Below, in pieces: positions 1 to 6,186 of a DNA stretch of 6,962 nucleotides (within the stretch, counting starts at the first letter, position 1; every line of letters starts with the position of its first letter). This stretch comes from Bacteroidales bacterium UBA6340 (lineage in GTDB: Bacteria; Bacteroidota; Bacteroidia; Bacteroidales; Paludibacteraceae). Made by a program: the position numbers and the translations under genes. Under the pieces are notes generated by a model, which had not been told where the DNA came from, searched no databases, and worked only from the letters and a program-made list of their open reading frames with translations. The stretch spans positions 1 to 6,962 of the forward strand of contig DJSG01000083.1 of the NCBI GenBank assembly GCA_002440265.1, read 5' to 3'.

Positions 1-300
1 GGTATCCTTACCATCGCCCTTGACATCGAACTCAACGATGCTTTGATAGAGGAAGGCATTGCCCGCGAACTAATCAACCGTATCCAGAACCTGCGCAAGA
101 CATCGGGCTTGGAGATTACTGACCGTATCGCCATTGAGATAGAGCGCCGCGACGAGATTGCCGCTGCTGTGGAGCATTGCCGCGACTACATCGCTTCGCA
201 AGTACTGGCAACATCGCTCACGCTTGTGGACAAAGTGGCAGAGCCGCAAGCACTTGATATGGACGGCTATATGGTAAATATAAGTATCAAGAAAGCATAA
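1..300 (+). CDS. ileS: Isoleucyl-tRNA synthetase, C-terminal fragment (partial, 5' end outside window)
   Basis: The reading frame is open from base 1 and ends at a TAA at 298-300, giving the last 99 residues of a longer protein. The fragment carries the stretch IARELINRIQNLRK (residues 20-33) followed by SGLEITDRI. This is the characteristic end of the large IleRS type found in Bacteroidota and eukaryotes (the DUF5915-type C-terminal region after the anticodon-binding domain). The enzyme charges tRNA-Ile with isoleucine in the cytoplasm. The catalytic HIGH and KMSKS motifs and the editing domain lie upstream of the window and cannot be checked. A TTG at 43 is an internal codon, not a start, because homology-like sequence continues upstream of it in frame. 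The next gene starts 11 bases downstream, so read-through transcription into it is likely. The family identification rests on recognised sequence, not on a search. Confidence 0.93.
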   Translation, partial: GILTIALDIELNDALIEEGIARELINRIQNLRKTSGLEITDRIAIEIERRDEIAAAVEHCRDYIASQVLATSLTLVDKVAEPQALDMDGYMVNISIKKA

Positions 301-311
301 ATAGTAATTCT

Positions 312-725
312 ATGAAAAAGAATATCTTACGTATTGCCATCGTGGCACTGGCAGGAGCCTTAATGGCTTCGTGTGTGGGTGTGGAAGAACCTATGAATGG
401 TAACATTGTCGGACTTTGGTTGGAAAACGGCACGGAACACTATGTCCGCTTTACCACAGAACAAGCGGATGCAACCTATCAATATGGCTACGAGTGGGAC
501 GAGGCAGACGAAGTAACCGAAGAGGATGTGTTGAATGACAAATATGGAAACGGTTGGTTCAAGTGGTTGCTGGAGAAACCGCAACTGACAGAAATCCACC
601 TGATGAGCAATGGCGGTGGCGACATTCCGAAGATTTACACCATCACCAAACTCACAGACACCGAACTGCAATACTACGAAAAGGAGCAACCGAAAAACAA
701 ATTCTCCTTCTCACGTATGAAATAA
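312..725 (+). CDS. Small lipocalin-like lipoprotein, function unknown
   Basis: The 137-residue product begins with a lysine-charged signal peptide and a hydrophobic core ending in the lipobox L-M-A-S-C, so it should be cleaved by signal peptidase II and lipidated on Cys21. The mature protein is about 117 residues. It starts with a G-L-W motif (residues 34-36) and ends with a strand-rich segment closing on F-S-F-S-R. That layout resembles the lipocalin-like small lipoproteins common in Bacteroidota, although the match is by general pattern only. Two glutamates follow the lipidated cysteine at +4 and +5. Acidic residues there are part of the Bacteroidota lipoprotein surface-export signal, so surface display is possible but weakly supported. 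The middle section is rich in aspartate and glutamate. There is no Shine-Dalgarno sequence before the ATG, which is normal for this phylum. Its TAA stop shares one A with the ATG of the following asmA-like gene, implying translational coupling. The ligand and role are unknown. Confidence 0.85.
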   Translation: MKKNILRIAIVALAGALMASCVGVEEPMNGNIVGLWLENGTEHYVRFTTEQADATYQYGYEWDEADEVTEEDVLNDKYGNGWFKWLLEKPQLTEIHLMSNGGGDIPKIYTITKLTDTELQYYEKEQPKNKFSFSRMK

Positions 726-3700
726 TGAAACGTTTCTGGAAGATATTCGGTATCACACTCGGCGCGATAGTCGGGGTGTTGCTGATTGTGGTGTGCGTGG
801 CGATTTGGCTGATATTCACCCCCGCACGGCTGACACCGATTGTGCGGCAAGTGGCGGACAAGTACATCACCTGCGAACACGCATTGGGCGAGTTGGATCT
901 GACTTTCTTTTCCACCTTCCCCGAGTTCGGTTTGCGCGTGGACGGACTATACCTTATCAACCCTACGGAGGGCGCACAGAGCGACACGCTCTTGGCTGCA
1001 CCCGAGGTGGTTGCTACGGTGAATGTAGTGGAGTTTTTGCAGCATAATAATCTGGTTGTCAAAGAGTTGTCTCTGCCTGATGCGGTAGCGAATATCTACA
1101 TCGCCGCCGATGGCACAACCAATTTCGATGTGTTTGCGCTCTCGTCCGACACCACGGCTACCGACACCGTTTCTTCCGGACTGCCTTTCGACCAAATCAG
1201 CGTTGATGCCGCCCGTATCGAGGGGCGGTATATCTCATTTGTGGACGAGAAAGACAGTATCTCCGCCTCGCTGGCGAACACCACGCTGGCGGCTCGTATC
1301 GGCAGTTGGGACGATGTGCTGCTCACGCTCCAATCGGAGGCGGTGAGTGCTATGCTCGGCGATACGCAATATGCAGACAGCCTGCAGGTGGCGGTCTCGT
1401 TGCCTGTCTCGGTGGATTTGGAGAATATGCACTTTGCATTGCACAAAGCCGAATTGCAGGTAAACGAGTTCGCCTTGCAGTTGGACGGAACCGCCGACCT
1501 TGCAGATTCTGTCTCCTTAGATATACACGCGCGTGCGCACGAATGGCAGATAGCACCTTTGCTGGCACTTTTGCCCGCTTCGCTGACGGATATGCTCCGT
1601 GACATTGAGGTGAACGGGCGCGTGTCGTTTGTCGCGGGTGTATGCGGGGTCTATAGCGGGTCGCAAATGCCATTAGTGGACGCGCACATAGTGCTGGAGG
1701 ACGGGCGCGGCAAGTACGCCGCATTGCCCTACACCTTGCGCGATGTAGCCATAGACGCCGATGCACATATCGACCTCAACGACGACAAGGCAAGTGCAGT
1801 GCAGATACATTCGCTGACAGCGAAGACTAAGGACAGTCAAATAGATGCTTCGGGGGAAGTGTCCGAACTGCTGTCAGATATGTTGCTCGACCTCGAACTG
1901 AACGCCGATTTGCACCTGCCCGACATTGCTTATTTCCTGCCCGACAATATGCTAACCACAGGGCATGGGCAGGGCAAGGTCAGGGCGAAGGTACACCTGA
2001 GCGACCTGACGGATATGCGTTTGGAGCGCGGGCAGTTCAGCGGCGATATCCGCCTGCGAGGTGTGGATTTCCAAATGGACAGTATGTCGGCTAAACTGCC
2101 CGATACGCGCCTGCAATTTACCTTGCCCAACCCCAAACCATCGCATAAGTCGGTCGGTTGGCTGGCGGCACAAGCGTCATTGCAAAGCGTTGACTTTGAG
2201 ATGATTGATGCATTGGCAGCACAACTCGGGCAGACCGATTTGCAACTCGAGGCAAGCAATATCTTGGGCAATAGTCCTGTCCTTTGCGCTACACTCGGTT
2301 TGCAATCCGCAGCACCTCTGCACGCGGCAATGGATAGTATGGAGGCAACCATCGCCGCCCCGCATCTGACCGCCTACGCAGAGTACAACACCAAGGACAC
2401 CACTGCAGTGCCCACCTTGCAGGCGAACCTGTCTTTTGACGACCTGTGCGGTTATTACACGGATATACAGGCACATCTGTCCAAGTCTTCGCTGGAGGCG
2501 AACCTTCGTCCGGGCAAGCGCAACAAGTCTGTGCCGCGTCTGGAGGCATCCGTCCGCACAAAGGCGCTAGAGGGTAAAATGGGTGATGATGTGCAGGTGA
2601 AGACGGCGGCACTGTCTCTCAAAGCGTCAGCACGTTACAACAAACAGGGCGAGAACCTGCTCTTGCAATGGAACCCGAAACTGGATGTCGATCTGCAGTC
2701 GGGTGAAGCGCACTTGGCGGCTATCGGCAAGCCTGTTTATATCCCGCAAATCACGTTCACCTATTCGAACAAAGACTTCCAAATCGCCCAGTCGCAAGTA
2801 CGGGTGGGCAACTCCGACTTCGCCCTCTCGGGCGAGGTGCAGAATATCGGCGCGTGGCTGCGCAAGCAAGGTGATTTGACAGGCGAACTGAACTTTGTCT
2901 CCGACCATACCGATGTCAACGAACTGATGGCACTCTGCTCTGCCGACTCGGGCAGCGAGGAGCAACCCGCAGAGACCAACGTAGCAGCCAACACCAACAA
3001 CGAAAACAACGAAAAATACGCAAACAACGCCAAAAATGACGAACCTTCGCCATTTTTGGTCCCCCTCGGCGTGGATGTCGCGCTCAATACGCATATCAAA
3101 GAGGCGGTGGTGTTCAACGAGGTGGCGCACGACCTGAAAGGCAAACTCTACATCAAAGACGGCACACTCGTGTTGGACGAGATGGGTTTTGTCTGCAATG
3201 CCGCCAAACTGCAACTCACAGCGATGTACCGCACCCCGCGCCGCAACCATATCTATGTGGGCTTTGATTATCATATGATTGACATTGATATAGCCGAACT
3301 CATCCACATGATCCCGCAACTCGACTCTGTCGTGCCGATGTTGCGTGCGTTCAAGGGCGCGGCGGAGTTCCACCTTGCGGCGGAGACCTACACCAATGCC
3401 AAGTACGAACTGAAGCCTTCCACTCTGCGCGGGGCATGCAGTATCTTCGGCAAAGACCTGGTGGTGATGGATAATGCAACGTTCAGCAAAATATCCAAGT
3501 TGCTGCTATTCAATAAGAAAACCGAGAACAAAGTGGATAGTATCTCCGCCGAACTGACGGTCTATAAGAAAGAGATTGATGTCTATCCGTTCTGCGTCTC
3601 GCTCGACAACTATATGGTGGCTCTCGGCGGGCGGCACAACCTCGATATGACTTTCGACTACGACATCAACGTCCTTTCGCCTATCTATTTGGGCGTGAAC

Positions 3701-3856
3701 GTATCGGGCAATATCGACGACCTGAAAATCAAGTTGGCGAAGTGCAAGTTTGCCAAAGACTTCCGCCCTGTCTTCCATGGAAAAGTGGACACCCAGTCAG
3801 CGGAACTACGACAAATGATTCGTGAATCCATGCGCAAAAACGTAAAAATCAAGTAA
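725..3856 (+). CDS. AsmA-family envelope protein
   Basis: The 1043-residue product has a short basic N-terminus and one transmembrane helix (about residues 7-31), then a long beta-rich region expected to lie in the periplasm. The segment just after the helix (FTPARLTPIVRQVADKYITC, then F-F-S-T-F-P-E-F-G-L-R-V-D-G-L) is the typical Bacteroidota AsmA opening. The C-terminal part from about residue 908 (FGKDLVVMDNATFSKISKLL, then NKKTENKVDSI) fits the AsmA_2-type C-terminal domain. AsmA relatives such as TamB and YhdP form hydrophobic-groove bridges and move phospholipid between inner and outer membranes; that role here is inferred from the family. A hydrophilic insertion rich in Asn, Glu and Ala (about residues 742-775) separates the middle and C-terminal parts and is probably disordered. 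The ATG at 725 is preferred over an in-frame ATG at 554: it starts directly at the signal-anchor and overlaps the upstream stop as TAATG, whereas the extra 57 residues would overlap the lipoprotein gene in another frame and look non-protein-like. Confidence 0.92.
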   Translation: MKRFWKIFGITLGAIVGVLLIVVCVAIWLIFTPARLTPIVRQVADKYITCEHALGELDLTFFSTFPEFGLRVDGLYLINPTEGAQSDTLLAAPEVVATVNVVEFLQHNNLVVKELSLPDAVANIYIAADGTTNFDVFALSSDTTATDTVSSGLPFDQISVDAARIEGRYISFVDEKDSISASLANTTLAARIGSWDDVLLTLQSEAVSAMLGDTQYADSLQVAVSLPVSVDLENMHFALHKAELQVNEFALQLDGTADLADSVSLDIHARAHEWQIAPLLALLPASLTDMLRDIEVNGRVSFVAGVCGVYSGSQMPLVDAHIVLEDGRGKYAALPYTLRDVAIDADAHIDLNDDKASAVQIHSLTAKTKDSQIDASGEVSELLSDMLLDLELNADLHLPDIAYFLPDNMLTTGHGQGKVRAKVHLSDLTDMRLERGQFSGDIRLRGVDFQMDSMSAKLPDTRLQFTLPNPKPSHKSVGWLAAQASLQSVDFEMIDALAAQLGQTDLQLEASNILGNSPVLCATLGLQSAAPLHAAMDSMEATIAAPHLTAYAEYNTKDTTAVPTLQANLSFDDLCGYYTDIQAHLSKSSLEANLRPGKRNKSVPRLEASVRTKALEGKMGDDVQVKTAALSLKASARYNKQGENLLLQWNPKLDVDLQSGEAHLAAIGKPVYIPQITFTYSNKDFQIAQSQVRVGNSDFALSGEVQNIGAWLRKQGDLTGELNFVSDHTDVNELMALCSADSGSEEQPAETNVAANTNNENNEKYANNAKNDEPSPFLVPLGVDVALNTHIKEAVVFNEVAHDLKGKLYIKDGTLVLDEMGFVCNAAKLQLTAMYRTPRRNHIYVGFDYHMIDIDIAELIHMIPQLDSVVPMLRAFKGAAEFHLAAETYTNAKYELKPSTLRGACSIFGKDLVVMDNATFSKISKLLLFNKKTENKVDSISAELTVYKKEIDVYPFCVSLDNYMVALGGRHNLDMTFDYDINVLSPIYLGVNVSGNIDDLKIKLAKCKFAKDFRPVFHGKVDTQSAELRQMIRESMRKNVKIK
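2998..3015 (+). repeat. Two tandem copies of a 9-base unit inside asmA
   Basis: The unit CAACGAAAA occurs twice head to tail within the stretch coding for the Asn/Glu-rich linker of the AsmA-family protein, producing the peptide N-N-E-N-N-E. The unit length is a multiple of three, so gain or loss of a copy would keep the frame. This suggests the linker grew, at least in part, by replication slippage, and that its length may vary between strains. Confidence 0.7.
3030..3059. repeat. Near-perfect intragenic inverted repeat in asmA
   Basis: The nine bases CCAAAAATG at 3030-3038 are matched exactly in reverse complement by CATTTTTGG at 3051-3059. Inside them, after one A/C mismatch, CGAA (3040-3043) faces TTCG (3046-3049). 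In RNA this would be a stem of nine pairs, one mismatch and three or four further pairs around a very small loop. It sits at the boundary between the disordered linker and the C-terminal domain. No T-run follows the stem; the T-run lies within its 3' arm, so it is not a standard intrinsic terminator. It could be chance, a relic of inverted duplication, or an mRNA structure. Confidence 0.7.
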
Positions 3857-3858
3857 AT

Positions 3859-5946
3859 ATGAAAAAAACAATCCTACTCGGCATTGCCGCAATCACGCTT
3901 ATGGCTTGCAACAACGACAACCCGTTCCTCACCCCGCAGAACACTCCGTATGGGGTACCCGCTTTCGACAAAGTGAAAGTGGAGCACTACATGCCTGCCT
4001 TCAAGGAGGGCATCGCTCAAAACGAGGCTGAAATCAACGCCATCGTCAACAACCCCGAAGCACCGACCTTCGAGAACACCATCGTGGCTCTCGACCGTAG
4101 CGGTCTGTTGCTTGAGCAGGTCAGCGGCGTGTTCTTCAACGTCCTTGAGGCGGATGGCAACGACCAAATGAACGCCATTGCCAAAGAGGTATCGCCTATG
4201 CTGTCTTCCCTCAGCGACGGTATTCTGCTCAACGAGGGGCTCTTCGCACGCGTCAAAACCGTTTACGACCAACGCGAATCGCTCAACCTCAACCCCGAGC
4301 AGATGCGCCTCCTCACCGAGACATACAAGTCCTTCGCGCAGAACGGTGCCAACCTGCCCGCTGACAAGAAGGCCCGCCTTATGGAAATCAACCAGGAACT
4401 CGGGCTCCTCTCCCTGCAATTCAGCAACAACGTGGTAGCCGAGACCAACGCCTACCAACTCTTCATCACCGACGAGAACGAACTCAAAGGGCTGCCCGAG
4501 AGCGCGAAAGCCGCTGCCAAAGAGGAGGCAACTGCTGCAGGTCGTCCCGATGCATGGCTCTTCACGCCCAAGCGCACCTCTTTCACACCCGTCCTCCAGT
4601 ACTGCGAGAACCGCGAACTGCGCCGCGAGTTGCTGATGGCGTACACCACCCGCGGCAACCACGACAACGAGCACGACAACAAAGCCACCATCGTCAAGAC
4701 CATGCAACTCCGCGTGGAGAAGGCGCACCTCTTCGGCTACGACTGCCCCGCCGACTATATCCTCTCCGATTGCATGGCGCACGATGCCAAGACCGTGGAC
4801 GCTTTCCTCCAATCCGTTTGGGAACCAAGCCTCGCTGCTGCCAAGCGCGAAGCCGCTGAACTGCAAACGCTTATGAACAAAGACCTCCCGGGCGAGACCC
4901 TCCAACCCTGGGACTGGTGGTACTATGCCGAGAAACTCCGCAAGGCAAAATACGACCTCGACGAGGAGCAACTCAAGCCCTATTTCGAACTCAGCAACGT
5001 CCGCAACGGGGCTTTCCAACTGGCACACAGCCTCTACGGACTCAACTTCGAGCCGCTCACCGACATGCCCGTTTACAACCCCGAAGTGGAGGTCTTCAAG
5101 GTCACAGACGCTGACGGCAGCCTCGTGGGCATCCTCTACACCGACTATTTCCCACGCGCAGGCAAACGCCCGGGCGCATGGATGAACAATATCTGCAACC
5201 AGTACGTGGATGCAAACGGTGTGGACCATCGCCCTGTCATCATCAACGTCGGCAACTTCAACAAGCCCACACAAGGCAACCCCTCGCTCCTTTCTATGGA
5301 CGATGTCGAGACCCTCTTCCACGAGTTCGGACACGCCCTCCACGGACTCATGTCCAAGGCTACCTACAAGACGCTCGCAGGCACCAACACCCCGCGTGAC
5401 TTCGTCGAACTCCCCTCGCAGTTCATGGAGAACTACTGCTACAACCCCGACATCATGAAGACCTACGCCCGCCACTACGCTACCGGCGAGGTTATGCCCG
5501 ACGAACTGATTGCCAAAATCAACCGCGCCAAGACCTTCAACCAAGGCTTCGTAACCACCGAACTCCTCAGCGCGTCCATCCTCGATATGGACTACCACGA
5601 GATGACCACCACCGACTCTTTCGACGTCAATGCTTTCGAACAGGCTTCCATGGAGAAGATGCACATGATACCGCAAATCATAACGCGCTATCGTTCAACG
5701 TTCTACAATCACATCTTCACCACAGGTTACGAGGCTGGCTACTATAGTTACACTTGGTCGGCTGTACTGGATGCGGACGCTTTCGCAGCCTTCGAGGAGA
5801 CGGGAGACGTCCTCAATCCCGAGGTGGCTAAGCGTTTCCGTCACTTGCTCGAACAGGGTGGCACCCGTGATGCTGCCGAACTCTATCAGGAGTTCCGCGG
5901 CAAACCCGCCGACCCCAAATACCTCCTCCAGCGCAAAGGTTTCTAA
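3859..5946 (+). CDS. dcp: Lipidated M3-family peptidyl-dipeptidase (Dcp type)
   Basis: This 695-residue zinc metallopeptidase matches the usual length of the Dcp/oligopeptidase A group of family M3. The active-site helix H-E-F-G-H places zinc ligands at His488 and His492 and the catalytic glutamate at Glu489. The third ligand is Glu517, in T-N-T-P-R-D-F-V-E. The C-terminal G-Y-E-A-G-Y-Y-S-Y segment supplies the substrate and transition-state tyrosines (Tyr624 and Tyr631, with His618 before them). All key residues are present, so it should be active. Dcp enzymes release dipeptides from peptide C-termini. Unlike the cytoplasmic E. coli enzyme, this one begins with a signal peptide and lipobox L-M-A-C (Cys17), so it should be a membrane-anchored lipoprotein in the periplasm or on the surface. 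Only two bases separate its ATG from the asmA stop, suggesting co-transcription. Codons end heavily in C until roughly residue 590; after that the choice of codons is visibly more mixed. The exact split between Dcp and OpdA specificity is inferred. Confidence 0.95.
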   Translation: MKKTILLGIAAITLMACNNDNPFLTPQNTPYGVPAFDKVKVEHYMPAFKEGIAQNEAEINAIVNNPEAPTFENTIVALDRSGLLLEQVSGVFFNVLEADGNDQMNAIAKEVSPMLSSLSDGILLNEGLFARVKTVYDQRESLNLNPEQMRLLTETYKSFAQNGANLPADKKARLMEINQELGLLSLQFSNNVVAETNAYQLFITDENELKGLPESAKAAAKEEATAAGRPDAWLFTPKRTSFTPVLQYCENRELRRELLMAYTTRGNHDNEHDNKATIVKTMQLRVEKAHLFGYDCPADYILSDCMAHDAKTVDAFLQSVWEPSLAAAKREAAELQTLMNKDLPGETLQPWDWWYYAEKLRKAKYDLDEEQLKPYFELSNVRNGAFQLAHSLYGLNFEPLTDMPVYNPEVEVFKVTDADGSLVGILYTDYFPRAGKRPGAWMNNICNQYVDANGVDHRPVIINVGNFNKPTQGNPSLLSMDDVETLFHEFGHALHGLMSKATYKTLAGTNTPRDFVELPSQFMENYCYNPDIMKTYARHYATGEVMPDELIAKINRAKTFNQGFVTTELLSASILDMDYHEMTTTDSFDVNAFEQASMEKMHMIPQIITRYRSTFYNHIFTTGYEAGYYSYTWSAVLDADAFAAFEETGDVLNPEVAKRFRHLLEQGGTRDAAELYQEFRGKPADPKYLLQRKGF

Positions 5947-5959
5947 CCTTTGCTTGGGG

Positions 5960-5980
5960 GACGACGCGGCTCGCGTCGTC
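5960..5980. terminator. Perfect GC-rich hairpin after dcp, terminator-like but without a T-tract
   Basis: GACGACGCG (5960-5968) is followed by the three-base loop GCT and the exact reverse complement CGCGTCGTC (5972-5980), beginning 13 bases after the dcp stop. Nine uninterrupted, mostly G-C pairs make a very stable stem. No run of T follows it, so classical intrinsic termination is doubtful. It may instead protect the 3' end of the operon mRNA or belong to a dispersed palindromic repeat. Confidence 0.6.
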
Positions 5981-5981
5981 A

Positions 5982-5998
5982 GTTGCCCGCAGGGCAAC
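5982..5998. repeat. Second perfect hairpin, one base after the first
   Basis: GTTGCCC (5982-5988), loop GCA, then GGGCAAC (5992-5998) form seven perfect pairs with a three-base loop. The hairpin follows the first stem after a single A and abuts the start of the ATTAACGG array. It too lacks a T-tract. Two perfect adjacent stems with three-base loops resemble paired REP-type palindromes, but no second genomic copy can be seen in this window. Confidence 0.6.
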
Positions 5999-6063
5999 CC
6001 ATTAACGGTCTATTAACGGCAATTAACGGAGGCATTAATCCCTGTCCGCCACGCCCTCACGGC

Positions 6064-6090
6064 AATTAATGGTTAATTACACGGTAATTA
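6064..6090. promoter_or_regulatory. Two overlapping palindromes, possible operator
   Basis: AATTAA-TGG-TTAATT (6064-6078) and TAATTAC-ACG-GTAATTA (6074-6090) are both perfect inverted repeats with three-base spacers. They overlap by five bases and their centres lie 11 bases apart. They sit immediately upstream of the candidate -7 element at 6091, where a regulator would block or assist RNA polymerase. AT-rich DNA makes short palindromes fairly common, so function is an inference. Confidence 0.35.
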
Positions 6091-6098
6091 TATGTTTA
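6091..6098 (+). promoter_or_regulatory. Candidate Bacteroidota -7 promoter element for the membrane-protein gene
   Basis: TATGTTTA matches seven of the eight positions in the Bacteroidota housekeeping -7 consensus TAnnTTTG (counting the two free bases), missing only the final G. No convincing TTTG-type -33 element is seen about 20 bases upstream. If it is used, transcription would start near 6105 and the leader of about 80 bases would include the second cluster of ATTAACGG repeats. Some promoter is expected in this gap because the twin hairpins separate the two transcription units. Confidence 0.25.
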
Positions 6099-6186
6099 TT
6101 AGTGCATTAACGATTAATTAACGGTGATTAACGGAGAACCCGTCATTAAGGTCTGTTAAAGGCAATTAACGGAGACGGAAATTATT

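Larger units (their letters stand above)
6001..6172 (+). repeat. Array of ATTAACGG octamers, mostly in helical phase
   Basis: Exact ATTAACGG begins at 6001, 6012, 6022, 6117, 6127 and 6165. Near matches begin at 6034 (ATTAATCC), 6065 (ATTAATGG), 6106 (ATTAACGA), 6145 (ATTAAGGT) and 6155 (GTTAAAGG). Successive starts differ by 11, 10, 12, 31, 41, 11, 10, 18, 10 and 10 bases, so most copies fall on one face of the DNA helix. A longer 14-base version, GGCAATTAACGGAG, occurs identically at 6018-6031 and 6161-6174, and a 12-base variant lies at 6061-6072. The array falls into two clusters around a middle segment that holds two palindromes and a possible -7 box. I saw no copy of the exact octamer in the coding parts of the window. 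A protein-binding array controlling the downstream gene, or a dispersed intergenic repeat, are both possible. Confidence 0.75.

Noticed and set aside
554..724. N-terminal extension of the AsmA-family protein from an ATG at 554
   Set aside because: It would overlap the lipoprotein gene by 172 bases, adds arginine/histidine-rich nonsense, and would bury the signal-anchor helix that should be N-terminal.
2627..3373. 248-codon minus-strand open frame opposite asmA
   Set aside because: It is a shadow of the codon bias of the AsmA gene. The peptide is rich in His, Val and Arg with no domain, and the plus-strand protein is clearly real.
3874..5676. 600-codon open frame on the minus strand opposite dcp
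   Set aside because: It is aligned codon-for-codon with dcp and stays open only because dcp lacks TTA, CTA and TCA codons there. The predicted protein is a low-complexity Val/Glu/Gly-rich product with no family signature.
5771..6016. 81-codon plus-strand frame running across the dcp end into the hairpins
   Set aside because: It lies mostly within the real dcp frame, is Ser/Arg/Pro-rich, and has no start context or family resemblance.
6001..6172. CRISPR array
   Set aside because: The units are eight bases with 2-4 base gaps, there are no spacers of 25-40 bases, and no cas gene is present.
6001..6172. Replication origin
   Set aside because: The DNA is AT-rich with repeated motifs, but no DnaA-box-like TTATCCACA sequences are seen and no dnaA or other origin-linked gene is nearby.
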